Shown here: positions 11,753-19,999 of the stretch, in pieces | Layout of the letters: each line of letters begins with the position of its first letter | Position numbering within the stretch: position 1 is the first letter of the stretch | Assembly (NCBI RefSeq): GCF_021295335.1 | Contig: NZ_JAIWOT010000001.1 | Location: 2,937,501 to 3,001,500, forward strand | Reading direction: 5' to 3' | From: Komagataeibacter sp. FNDCF1 | GTDB taxonomy: Bacteria; Pseudomonadota; Alphaproteobacteria; Acetobacterales; Acetobacteraceae | Length of the DNA stretch: 64,000 nt | Made by a program: the position numbers and the translations under genes | Notes under the pieces: model-generated | What the model saw: only the letters and a program-made list of their open reading frames with translations | Databases searched by the model: none | Told to the model about the DNA's origin: nothing

Positions 11753-12028
11753 TTGAACGACAAACACGACACAGGCGACCGGGCCGTGGTCTACCCCACG
11801 GTCAGCTGCGGGGCGGAAGCGGTGCAGGATTCCATCGTGGTCCTGGACCTGTTCATGGCGACCGCACCCGAGCACATGCCCAAGGGGGACAGGCGGGTCA
11901 TAACCGTCCTGCCGCCGGAACTTGCCCTGAACCTGGCGGAGCAGCTGCGTGCCGCCGCCGGACGGGTGCAGGCCGCCCGCAGCGACAAGGCGGCAGCAGC
12001 GTCAGGCAATACGTCCGCCCCGGCGTAG
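11753..12028 (+). CDS. small protein of unknown function, TTG start
   Basis: About 91 residues if the TTG at 11753 is used; no ATG is available near the N-terminus, and the purine-rich ACAGGGA 11-17 nt upstream could serve as ribosome-binding site. The middle reads CGAEAVQDSIVVLDLFMA and RRVITVLPPELALNLAEQL, the pattern of a small globular domain. The C-terminus is low-complexity Ala/Ser. No family is recognised. Its end overlaps the end of the convergent glycosyltransferase gene by 27 nt. Confidence 0.5.
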   Translation: MNDKHDTGDRAVVYPTVSCGAEAVQDSIVVLDLFMATAPEHMPKGDRRVITVLPPELALNLAEQLRAAAGRVQAARSDKAAAASGNTSAPA

Positions 12029-13021
12029 GCGCATGGCGCCATAACGCAGGTTGACCGCCACTTGCCCGCCCTGCAGCGTGGGGATGGACATGGTGTTCTC
12101 CAGCGCGGCGCGCATCGCCTTCTGCGATGCCATATGCACGATGCCAACCGGCGGATGCGGAAAGAACAGGTTGGCAAACTGGCCGGTGCTTTCGTCCAGC
12201 AGCCAAGGGCCAAGGTAATTATGGCTGTTGTCGAGCAGGGTGACCGGTAGCCCGTCGATATAGACCGCCAGCGCCATGCAGAGCTGGTCCTGCGTAAAGG
12301 CCATGCCACGTCGGGGCAGGATGAGCGCCTGCCAGCGGCGCAGCACGGGCCAGATCGTGGCCTTGCGGTGCAGGCAGAACACGCCGGCATTGAGGAGCGG
12401 CCTGGCGCCGATCCGCCTGCGGATGGAAAAGGGCAGGCGGGCACGGGTTGCGTTCTTGTACAGGAACGAGCGGATCTGCATCCAGCCCGGGCAGATCCAG
12501 CGCACCCCCAGCAGATTGGCGGTCTTGGCCCCGATTTCCGGCACGATGGCCAGCGTGCCGCTTTCGGCCGCGGCGAACATGCGTTCGAGTGCCGCGCCAT
12601 CCTGCACCCATGTATCCGCATCCAGCCACAGGATCAGGTCGAATTCCGGCAGCATCCGGTCCAGCCACAGCTTGCATATGTTGATGGCCAGGCTGGGGCG
12701 GCGGCGCAGCGCGCGCGGCGGGGCATAATCGGGAATGAAGGGTGCAAGGACCCGTATGTCCCGCGCATGTAGCGCGGCGATCTGGTCCGGCGTCATGCCG
12801 CAGTCGATCACGCCGATGGGCGTGGGCGTGTGGTCGCGGATGGAAGCAACCAGTTCCATCACCAGCGTGAAATACGTGTCATCACAGCCGGTGACGATAA
12901 TCCGGCGCCCCGTTGCATCCGGTATGGTGTGGCCCGATGCGGTGTAAGCCGCAGCAGCGGGGGCCGGAACGTCAGGGGCCTGTGCGGCAGGGGGGGCGGG
13001 CGCTGTCATGCCCGCCATCAT
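12002..13021 (-). CDS. putative glycosyltransferase, GT-A fold with DxD motif
   Basis: About 339 residues from the double ATG at 13021/13018 (a third ATG at 13009 is possible; the longer frame upstream is unlikely and runs into the next gene). After a Pro/Ala-rich N-terminal 30 residues comes IIVTGCDDTYFTLVMELVAS, typical of nucleotide-sugar-binding GT8-like transferases. The metal-binding motif lies in FDLILWLDADTWVQD. The C-terminal half has the acceptor-side pattern LNAGVFCLHRKATIW. It is the last gene of a three-gene minus-strand operon, 34 nt after the GT2 gene, so it probably acts on the same surface glycan. Donor and acceptor are unknown. Confidence 0.75.
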   Translation of the reverse strand: MMAGMTAPAPPAAQAPDVPAPAAAAYTASGHTIPDATGRRIIVTGCDDTYFTLVMELVASIRDHTPTPIGVIDCGMTPDQIAALHARDIRVLAPFIPDYAPPRALRRRPSLAINICKLWLDRMLPEFDLILWLDADTWVQDGAALERMFAAAESGTLAIVPEIGAKTANLLGVRWICPGWMQIRSFLYKNATRARLPFSIRRRIGARPLLNAGVFCLHRKATIWPVLRRWQALILPRRGMAFTQDQLCMALAVYIDGLPVTLLDNSHNYLGPWLLDESTGQFANLFFPHPPVGIVHMASQKAMRAALENTMSIPTLQGGQVAVNLRYGAMRLRRGGRIA

Positions 13022-13055
13022 AGAAGCAACGACCGCGCGCGGAAATACGCCCCGG

Positions 13056-13859
13056 CTATGCTTTTGCCACGGGGGAGGCCATGCGGGCGCGGGCCGTGAG
13101 TTCAGGGTGGCGAAAGGCCATGATGGCGCGCAGGCGCTCATGGGCGGCCCAGGCATCGTTGGTGGTGCGCGAATCACCATGCATGCGGTAGCGGCACAGG
13201 ATTTCGGGCACGTAGCCTGCCTCAAAGCCGTGATCCATGAATTTCAGCCAGAAATCGTAATCTTCCCAGCCTTCGTCGATATGGCTGTAGCCATCCACGT
13301 CCATCCATGCCTGCCGGCGGATGAGCGCCATGACATCCACGTAGTTTTCCCGTGCCATCTGCATGGGGTCCCATATGTCGGCCGAGCCGATGCGCTGTTC
13401 CAGGCCAAAGAATTCGATCTGGCTGTACGTGGCGTCAAAGCCACCATCCAGCGCGGCTTCATGCAGGCGGCCAAGCGCGCGGGGGTAGACGGTGTTGTCC
13501 GCATCCATCACGAACACGAACGTGCCGCCGGCATGGCTGAAGGCCGTGTTGCGGGCGGCGGACGGACCCTGATTGCGGGCATGCACGACCAGCGTCGCAT
13601 GCCAGAACCGCTTGTGATTTTCCTCCATCCAGGCGGTGATCAGGGCGACGGAGTCATCCTTGCGCGAATGGTCATCGACCACCACCAGTTCCAGCGGTGC
13701 ATGGGTCTGTGCGGCGATGGAATCCAGTGCTTCCAGAATATAGCAGCTGTAATTGTAATTGGTCAGGCATACGCTGATCAGGTCGGCAGGCTTCCTGCGG
13801 CGGCTTCTGAATGTGCAGGCAACCCGGGCCGTGGCCATCCACGGGGCATTGAGGCTCAT
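13056..13859 (-). CDS. glycosyltransferase family 2
   Basis: An inverting GT-A enzyme of about 267 residues. The GT2 signatures are in order: ISVCLTNYNYSCYILEALDS, then LELVVVDDHSRKD (first Asp pair), RNQGPSAARNTAFSHAGG, and VFVMDADNTVYPRAL as the DxD motif. A later EGWEDYDFWLKFMDHGFEAG is the usual catalytic-base region. The start at 13859 overlaps the stop of the upstream gene as ATGA, indicating translational coupling; an ATG 18 nt earlier is possible. It lacks membrane helices, so it should be a cytoplasmic or peripheral enzyme of glycan assembly. Confidence 0.9.
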   Translation of the reverse strand: MSLNAPWMATARVACTFRSRRRKPADLISVCLTNYNYSCYILEALDSIAAQTHAPLELVVVDDHSRKDDSVALITAWMEENHKRFWHATLVVHARNQGPSAARNTAFSHAGGTFVFVMDADNTVYPRALGRLHEAALDGGFDATYSQIEFFGLEQRIGSADIWDPMQMARENYVDVMALIRRQAWMDVDGYSHIDEGWEDYDFWLKFMDHGFEAGYVPEILCRYRMHGDSRTTNDAWAAHERLRAIMAFRHPELTARARMASPVAKA

Positions 13860-15484
13860 GGTTCGGGCGTACTCCATACATACGAGATGAATCCCCTGAT
13901 CCGCGTGCAGTGGGCGCGGTTATGGGTGGGGGCGCTGACCAGCTGTAGCGTGGTCGCGCGTATTTCCTCCGCGCGGGCCTGGCCATCGGGCGTGTTCAGC
14001 AGCCACTCGATCAGGTTGGGAATGTGGCGGCCGGTTTCCTCCAGAAAATGGACATTTGGCTGGAAGACCGGATGCGGCAGGCATGGCTCGGACACCACGA
14101 CGCTGCCATTGGCCATGGCTCCCTTGACAATACGGTGCCATTCGAAAAAACCATAATCATCACGGTGGATGTTCAGCGCGATGCGCGAATGCCCCGCAAC
14201 GTGGGAAGCCAGGCGGGAGAGCGGGTTGTCACGCGGGCTGCTGTCAATCGGGGCGGTAAACTTGCGGTAATAGAAATAATTGCGGTACTGCGCGAAGAAA
14301 CCGGCATTGCGGGCAAAGAATTTCTCCCGGTGGGGGGAACTGCCACCAAAGAAACTTATGTCCAGCTGCCGGTCGGCAAACGGGGTGTGGGGATCGGGCT
14401 GCTTGCGGCAGGCGGGCGGCAGGACGCGCACCATGGGGTGCTGCATGTCTTCTTTGCGCAGGTAATCGCGCCCGGTGCCGATATTGGGGGTGAAATGGAT
14501 GGCGGGCATGCCGGCCTGCCGGAAGCCTTCGGCCATCTGATGGCAGATATCGATCACACCGGCGGACATGAGCAGGAACGGAATACCGCGCTCGAACCAT
14601 AATGTCTGCGGCTGTTCGGTATTGAACATGATCGCATCCTGGATGATGCTGCCCGTGGCCCATGCCTGCCCGCGTCCGATATGGAAGAATTCATGCGGGG
14701 CGACGAATATGCACAGATCCGGACGGCTGTCGGGGTCGGCATTTTCATCCAGCAGGCTGCAGTTCAGGCCCGCATCGACCAGGGTGCGGTGCAGGTCGGC
14801 CGCGATTTCATGAATGAATACATTGCCGCCTGAATTGTGGAATATGCCGATACTGTCGGGAACCGGCCCGTCGGGGAGTGTATAGTCCGCATCATCCAGT
14901 CCCTTGCCGCAGCACAGCGCGCCCAGCGTTTCGGACACGCGTAGCGCCCCGAAGATGCGCCGCCCCTCCGGCACGCCATACAGCAGGGCGTGTTCGGCCA
15001 GGTCGGTCGTGGCGCGGGCCACGTCGCGGTTCAGGTCGTGATAGTCTTCCGGTTCGAAAAATGGCAGCTGCTCGAGCGTCCGGACCCCAAGGCTCAGGTC
15101 TTCCAGCCGGAAACGTGTCAGCAGTCCCTGATGGGCGACATGGCAGCCGGAATGGGTCTGCAGGAAATGGATGAAGGGATTGCGGTTATCCGCGCCCGCA
15201 TCGGGATGCTGCGCCAGATACAGCGCCGGGCGGAAATTGCGGTTGGGGCGCCGTCCCTCACGGAAGCCGTATTTGACATAGTGGACCAGCGGTTCATAGC
15301 CGGAACCGGCGATGTCCGGATTGGTGGCAAGATAGAATTCCGCGTCGAACTGGCCTGATTCCCTGATGGTCTCCAGGTCCTGTTGTTCAGTACGGGTCAA
15401 TGTCAGGAGCAGGTCCGCGGACAATGGCTTTACCTCGGCTGGGGCGTGGCATGACGGTGCAGTACGTTCATGGAGCGCGCACAT
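13856..15484 (-). CDS. large glycosyltransferase-like protein with N-terminal repeat domain
   Basis: A 542-residue protein heading the glycosyltransferase operon. Residues about 45-110 contain a repeated motif (FDAEFYLATNPDIAGSGYEP, then HYVKYGFREGRRPNRNF, then PALYLAQHPDAG) that I know as an accessory N-terminal module of large bacterial glycosyltransferases. The C-terminal half resembles GT-B glycosyltransferase group 1 proteins (SRIALNIHRDDYGFFEWHRI, then AMANGSVVVSEPCLPHPVF), the part that binds the nucleotide sugar. The ATG at 15484 abuts its own AGGAG, which is too close for good initiation; an in-frame TTG at 15424 with GAGG upstream is an alternative start. Exact specificity is unknown. 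Confidence 0.72.
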   Translation of the reverse strand: MCALHERTAPSCHAPAEVKPLSADLLLTLTRTEQQDLETIRESGQFDAEFYLATNPDIAGSGYEPLVHYVKYGFREGRRPNRNFRPALYLAQHPDAGADNRNPFIHFLQTHSGCHVAHQGLLTRFRLEDLSLGVRTLEQLPFFEPEDYHDLNRDVARATTDLAEHALLYGVPEGRRIFGALRVSETLGALCCGKGLDDADYTLPDGPVPDSIGIFHNSGGNVFIHEIAADLHRTLVDAGLNCSLLDENADPDSRPDLCIFVAPHEFFHIGRGQAWATGSIIQDAIMFNTEQPQTLWFERGIPFLLMSAGVIDICHQMAEGFRQAGMPAIHFTPNIGTGRDYLRKEDMQHPMVRVLPPACRKQPDPHTPFADRQLDISFFGGSSPHREKFFARNAGFFAQYRNYFYYRKFTAPIDSSPRDNPLSRLASHVAGHSRIALNIHRDDYGFFEWHRIVKGAMANGSVVVSEPCLPHPVFQPNVHFLEETGRHIPNLIEWLLNTPDGQARAEEIRATTLQLVSAPTHNRAHCTRIRGFISYVWSTPEP

Positions 15485-15958
15485 CTCCTGCTAGGGCAGA
15501 GCAATTAACAATTGATTATTCCAGCCGCTTATTTTTATCGGAATTGCCGGGTTCATGCGGGTTGCAGGCCGTATGCTGTACCGGATCATCATAAAACGGA
15601 CCGCCAGTCCCGGGCCTGCTCCACCGTTCCTCCCCATGCCGGTTTCCCGCGCGTGTGTCGGGTCCGGGTCGCTTCCTGTCCGCAGGCTTCTGGCCAGCCC
15701 CGGATGCGCCGGTGAGGACGGAGGGCATGTCATGCCTCCGGAAACCGGCCTGGGAACCGGGGGTATGGAGTGGAACGGGAGGAGACGGATATATCAGGGT
15801 CACGATATTATCGACCGTAATGGATATGTGGTGACGTATGGGCTGCGGGGCAGGCGATGCCGGTCGTTTCTCGCAATGCTGTGTCCGGACGTGCCCTCCC
15901 ATTCAGAGCGCAGGTGGCGGATAGTAGGGGCCACACGCGGCAGGGAAGGAAGGATCGG
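15485..15958. other. divergent intergenic region, promoter zone of the glycosyltransferase operon
   Basis: No gene is supported here. The first about 60 nt are AT-rich (TTAACAATTGATTATT around 15508) and probably hold the promoter of the minus-strand glycosyltransferase operon. The rest is GC-rich and has plus-strand open frames that run into the methyltransferase in another frame without any recognisable product. Confidence 0.45.
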
Positions 15959-17308
15959 GTGGCCACGCTGGAATGGGAGGGCAAGCGCGCCATTGCCGCC
16001 TGTCTCGAGCGCATGGTGGCGGGCACGCTGCGGGTTGATCCCGCCCTGTCCCGTGGCACGGCGCAGAGGGGGAGTCAGGTCATCCATGGTGACAACCTCG
16101 CGGCCCTGCTGGCGTTGCCGCGGGCGCATGCGGGGCGGGTGGACATGGCGCTGCTCGACCCGCCCTACAATACCGGCCGGCGGGACTGGCTGTATGATGA
16201 CAGCGCCAGCATGCCCGTCTGGCCGCACGGGCTGGAAGCCGCCATGGGCCCTGCTGCACGCGCGCTTTCACGTCAGGACAGGTGGCTGTGCCTCATGTAT
16301 CCGCGCCTGATCGTGCTGCGCCGCCTGCTGGCGGAAAATGGCGTGATCGCCTGCTGCATTGATGACCGGGAATATCCCCGCCTGCGCCTGCTGATGGAGG
16401 AAGTATTTGGCGCGGCCAACTTCCTGGCCACCTTTGTATGGGTGAACGCGGGCAACATGGATAACCACAGCCGCATCAAGACCAATCATGAATATGTGGT
16501 GGTCTTTGCACGCGATGCGAAGCGCTTCGTGCCCGGCAGTGTCCTGGCCCCGCAGGTGGGGATGGACAGCAAGCTGCGGCAGCCCTTCATCCGGAATACC
16601 ATTGTCAAGAACGGACCGCGCAATCCCGTGTCCAACCTGGTGCTGCCCGCGGGTTTTCCTGCCTGTTTCGATTCAGGCGAGATCGCGCCTCCCAAAAGTG
16701 AGAAATTCTGGCCACGGTTCACGGCGCCGGTCGTGGTACGCGACGGCCGTCTGCTCCGGCCCGTGACCCTGCGCAGCGGGTGGAGTTCGCGCAGGCAGTG
16801 CATGGCCTTCATTGCCGGTGGCTTCCGTGACATTGCCGACCGGCGCGGGCTGGCCACCCGTTTCTACCTGACCCGCAGCGGGGCCGTATTCATGGAAAAG
16901 GACCGCGCCGGGCAGGCAAGCCATGTCCTGACCGTGCTGCAGGGCATGGGCACGGTGCAGCAGGCGGCGGCGGAACTGGCGCTGCACGGGGTGCGCTTTG
17001 ATTATCCCAAGCCGCTGTCCCTGATCACCTACCTGCTGCGCGCGCTGTGCCCGCGGCCCGATGCGCTGGTGCTGGATGCGTTTGGCGGTTCAGGCACCAC
17101 GGGGCAGGCGGTGATGGACCTCAATGCGGCGGATGGCGGTACGCGGCGCTTCATCATGGTGGAAAGGGATGAACACATCGCCACGACGGTCATCCAGCCC
17201 CGGCTTGCGCGGGTGCTGGCCGGACATGGCCAGCCACCGGGGGCCGGGTTTCATTTCTGCCGGCTGGTCATGCCCCGGCAGGCCGGTTGCCTCCAGCCCG
17301 TGCCATAA
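15959..17308 (+). CDS. orphan site-specific DNA methyltransferase (adenine-N6, type III Mod-like)
   Basis: A beta-class DNA amino-methyltransferase of 449 residues. The catalytic motif comes first (ALLDPPYNTGRRDWLYDD, DPPY at residues 67-70), and the SAM-binding motif comes late (VLDAFGGSGTTGQAVMDLN, about residue 382), the order expected of the beta class. The GTG at 15959 is chosen because GGAAGGAAGGA lies 6 nt upstream and the N-terminus LEWEGKRA then matches the usual start of Mod-type enzymes; the ATG at 15857 would add 34 unrelated residues. At 449 residues it is shorter than classical Mod proteins. No restriction subunit lies beside it, so it is an orphan methylase that may mark DNA for regulation or come from a lost system. 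The target sequence is unknown. Confidence 0.88.
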   Translation: MATLEWEGKRAIAACLERMVAGTLRVDPALSRGTAQRGSQVIHGDNLAALLALPRAHAGRVDMALLDPPYNTGRRDWLYDDSASMPVWPHGLEAAMGPAARALSRQDRWLCLMYPRLIVLRRLLAENGVIACCIDDREYPRLRLLMEEVFGAANFLATFVWVNAGNMDNHSRIKTNHEYVVVFARDAKRFVPGSVLAPQVGMDSKLRQPFIRNTIVKNGPRNPVSNLVLPAGFPACFDSGEIAPPKSEKFWPRFTAPVVVRDGRLLRPVTLRSGWSSRRQCMAFIAGGFRDIADRRGLATRFYLTRSGAVFMEKDRAGQASHVLTVLQGMGTVQQAAAELALHGVRFDYPKPLSLITYLLRALCPRPDALVLDAFGGSGTTGQAVMDLNAADGGTRRFIMVERDEHIATTVIQPRLARVLAGHGQPPGAGFHFCRLVMPRQAGCLQPVP

Positions 17309-17523
17309 CCGCAGGCCCGGGGCTGCCACGGCGGGCCGTCCGTTATTGTGCATGAAAAGGGGGGAGCGGGCGGGCGTGGTGAAATTGACCTGCCTCTGTT
17401 AGAATGCGGGCACGAAAACGGCCCGGCAGGCAGGGAAGGGGAACCGCCCGTCGCGCCGGGCATTGCGATCAGGGACGCGATGGCGCGCGAAAGGCGGCGC
17501 GTGCAGGCAGGGAGAACCGGCAC

Positions 17524-18195
17524 ATGGATCCGGCATACGCAGATGGGGGGCACTCGGGTGTGTCGGGTTTTGTCAGGCGGCACCGCTGGGCCTGCATGGC
17601 CGTGCCGGTGCTGCTTGCCCTGCTGGGCGGGATGGCGGGTTACCTGAACTGGAGCGCCAATAGTGATGCGAACTTCGCCAGGCATAATGTCCTGATGAAG
17701 CATTCGCAGGAAGAAGCGGCCTATGCCCGCCAGCTTGCCGAATATGACGGGACGATCATCCGCAACCGGCGCGTTTTCCTTGACATCACCCGCGCGGATT
17801 TCACCCGCATCGCACCGGCGGCGCAGATGGCGTGGCTTGTGCACGAATACCGCAAATTCGATATCAGCCGCGTCAAGGTGTATGACGGGCATGAAATACG
17901 TCCCTTCGTGCCGGTGCCCTGTCCCGGCCCGTTGTGCTTCATCCCGATTTTTCTCGAGGAACTGCACGATGACCCCATTCACAACACAAAATATGTGCAG
18001 GTTGGCGCGCTGGAGGAAACATCGCGCACACTGATTATTGATTCCGAACAGTTCTGGCGGCTGCGCAAGCTGGTCATCCGCGTCGATGCCATTCTTTTCG
18101 CGGCCTATCATCAGCAGATCGCCGATTACGAAAAGACGATGCAGCTTCGCGACTCGCTTGATGTGCTGCGACAGGCGGCGCAAAAGCTGCATTAG
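17524..18195 (+). CDS. membrane-anchored periplasmic protein of unknown function
   Basis: About 223 residues from the ATG at 17524. After about 20 cytoplasmic residues there is one transmembrane helix (WACMAVPVLLALLGGMAGYL), then a soluble region likely to be periplasmic. The soluble part is rich in charged helices and has the segment VPVPCPGPLCFIPIFLEELH with two Cys close together, which could form a disulphide. No known family is recognised. It lies between the orphan methylase and the GDP-mannose gene on the same strand; a role in the envelope is possible but not shown. Confidence 0.6.
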   Translation: MDPAYADGGHSGVSGFVRRHRWACMAVPVLLALLGGMAGYLNWSANSDANFARHNVLMKHSQEEAAYARQLAEYDGTIIRNRRVFLDITRADFTRIAPAAQMAWLVHEYRKFDISRVKVYDGHEIRPFVPVPCPGPLCFIPIFLEELHDDPIHNTKYVQVGALEETSRTLIIDSEQFWRLRKLVIRVDAILFAAYHQQIADYEKTMQLRDSLDVLRQAAQKLH

Positions 18196-18298
18196 GCTGG
18201 CTGACCGGCCGGGGAACGCGGTGTTGGAGACCGGTGCCAGGACGGGTTTCATGCGTGCCCGCGCACATGGGTAATGATCTTTTTTTCAAGGAGTCATG

Positions 18299-19756
18299 AT
18301 GGTCGCTTCCATTACGCCTGCCGCCTCGCGGCATGAGTCAGTTCCCGTGGTTCCGGTTATCCTGTCGGGTGGAAGCGGCAGCCGGTTGTGGCCCGTCTCG
18401 CGCGGGTCCTATCCCAAGCAGTTCTGGCCGCTGGTCTCGAAGCATACGATGGTGCAGGAAACCGCGCTGCGCAGCCACGGCGCGGGGTTCAGCGCGCCAA
18501 TCGTGGTGTGCAACAACGAGCACCGCTTCGTCATGGCCGAGCAGCTCAAGGAAGTCGGCATAACACAGGCGCGTATTTTGCTGGAGCCGGTGGGGCGGAA
18601 TTCGGCCCCTGCCATTGCCGCTGCCGCCCTGCTTGCGGCCGAGACGGACCCCGACGCCGTATTGTGGGTGATGGCCGCCGATGCCGCGATGCAGAAGCCG
18701 CAGAATATCGGCCCCGCCCTAGCCGTGGCGGTGGAGGTCGCGCGGGCGGGTCGTATCGTCACGTTCGGCATGACGCCCACCAGGGCGGAAACCGGCTATG
18801 GCTATATTGAACAGGGTGCGGCGCTGGACGGATTTGCCGGGGCGTTCTCCGTTGCCAGATTTGTCGAAAAACCCGATGCCGAAAATGCCGCGCGGATGTT
18901 CGAAACAGGGCGGTTCCTGTGGAATTCCGGCATGTTTGTCTTCACCGCCCGCACCATGCTGGCCGAGATGGAAAAGTTCGAACCCGCCATCGTTTCCGCA
19001 GTCAGGGACGCCATGCGCAAGCGCTCCACCGATATTGATTTCGAGCGGCTGGACGCGGCGGCCTTTGCCGTGTGTCCCGATATCTCGATTGACTATGCTG
19101 TGGCGGAGCGTACCGATCTCATGACCGTCATTCCCGCCGATTTCGGCTGGTCCGACGTTGGCAGCTGGGATGCGCTGTGGGAACTCAGCCCGAAGGACGA
19201 TGCAGGCAATGCCACCATAGGCGATGTGTTCGTGCATGACACATCGGGCAGCTATATCCGTACCGATGGCATCCTGACCGCCGTGACCGGGGTGGAGGAC
19301 CTGCTGGTGGTGGTCAATGATGATGCGGTCCTGGTCGCGCACCGCCAGCATGCGCAGGACGTCAAGACCATACTGGCCCAGATCAAGAAGGCAGGGCGCA
19401 AGGAAGCGGCATCCCATGCCCGGTGTTACCGCCCGTGGGGTTTTTACGAGACCCTGATCGAGGGCAGCCGCTTCCAGGTCAAGCGCATCGTGGTGGAACC
19501 GGGGCGAAAGCTGTCGCTGCAGAAGCATTTCCACCGTGCCGAGCACTGGGTGGTGGTGGAAGGGACCGCGCATGTCGTCCGCAATGAGGAAACGATCCTT
19601 GTGCGCGAGAACGAGAGTGTCTACCTGCCGCTTGGCGCCGTGCACCGGCTGGAGAATCCCGGTCGCATCCCCCTGACCCTGATCGAGGTCCAGTCCGGCC
19701 CCTATCTGGGGGAAGATGATATCGTCCGGCTGGAAGACGCCTACAGCCGCGCCTGA
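18299..19756 (+). CDS. manC: mannose-1-phosphate guanylyltransferase / mannose-6-phosphate isomerase
   Basis: A bifunctional type II enzyme of 485 residues that makes GDP-mannose (and isomerises fructose-6-P to mannose-6-P) for exopolysaccharide or LPS. The N-terminal nucleotidyltransferase has the signature VILSGGSGSRLWPVSRGSYP followed by KQFWPL, and the later FVEKPDAENA. The C-terminal cupin isomerase domain starts after about residue 345 (RPWGFYETLIEG) with metal ligands in LSLQKHFHRAEHWVVVEG. The ATG at 18299 is 5 nt after AAGGAG, better spaced than the ATG at 18296. It is followed by a strong terminator. In acetic acid bacteria such genes serve acetan-like polymer synthesis; that role is inferred. 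Confidence 0.94.
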   Translation: MVASITPAASRHESVPVVPVILSGGSGSRLWPVSRGSYPKQFWPLVSKHTMVQETALRSHGAGFSAPIVVCNNEHRFVMAEQLKEVGITQARILLEPVGRNSAPAIAAAALLAAETDPDAVLWVMAADAAMQKPQNIGPALAVAVEVARAGRIVTFGMTPTRAETGYGYIEQGAALDGFAGAFSVARFVEKPDAENAARMFETGRFLWNSGMFVFTARTMLAEMEKFEPAIVSAVRDAMRKRSTDIDFERLDAAAFAVCPDISIDYAVAERTDLMTVIPADFGWSDVGSWDALWELSPKDDAGNATIGDVFVHDTSGSYIRTDGILTAVTGVEDLLVVVNDDAVLVAHRQHAQDVKTILAQIKKAGRKEAASHARCYRPWGFYETLIEGSRFQVKRIVVEPGRKLSLQKHFHRAEHWVVVEGTAHVVRNEETILVRENESVYLPLGAVHRLENPGRIPLTLIEVQSGPYLGEDDIVRLEDAYSRA

Positions 19757-19782
19757 TATGGCGGACGGGATGCGCCCGATCG

Positions 19783-19822
19783 GGGCGTGGTGTGGCATGG
19801 GCCGCGCCACGCCCTTTTTTTT
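19783..19822 (+). terminator. Rho-independent terminator after manC
   Basis: Stem GGGCGTGG (19783-19790) and CCACGCCC (19807-19814) with a 16-nt GC-rich loop, followed by eight T. It lies 26 nt after the manC stop codon and separates it from pstS, whose promoter region follows. Confidence 0.9.
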
Positions 19823-19879
19823 CGGTTTTCCAGAACGGGCGGGCAAGGAAGGTAGGCGATGAATGACAGGGCGGAAGGT

Positions 19880-19918
19880 GTTCATATTTCCTTCATAAAA
19901 CTGTCATGGACATATCAT
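19880..19918 (+). promoter_or_regulatory. Pho box (PhoB binding site) upstream of pstS
   Basis: The segment 19890-19907 reads CCTTCATAAAACTGTCAT, which matches the E. coli Pho box CTGTCATAAATCTGTCAT at nearly every position. Related half-sites recur at about 10-11 nt spacing: GTTCAT at 19880, CTTCAT at 19891, CTGTCAT at 19901 and TATCAT at 19913. Such tandem direct repeats are how PhoB binds. The site lies about 95 nt before the pstS start, so induction by phosphate starvation is strongly implied. Confidence 0.88.
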
Positions 19919-19999
19919 TTTATTTTATATGGGCGATTTTTTATTGTGCCGCATGTCTGCTGCACAGCCAGGCACGTCTGTCTTTTCATGTCGGAGAAC

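Noticed and set aside
15555-16310. 251-codon plus-strand frame before the methylase
   Set aside because: It overlaps the methylase in another frame and its product lacks any recognisable motif.
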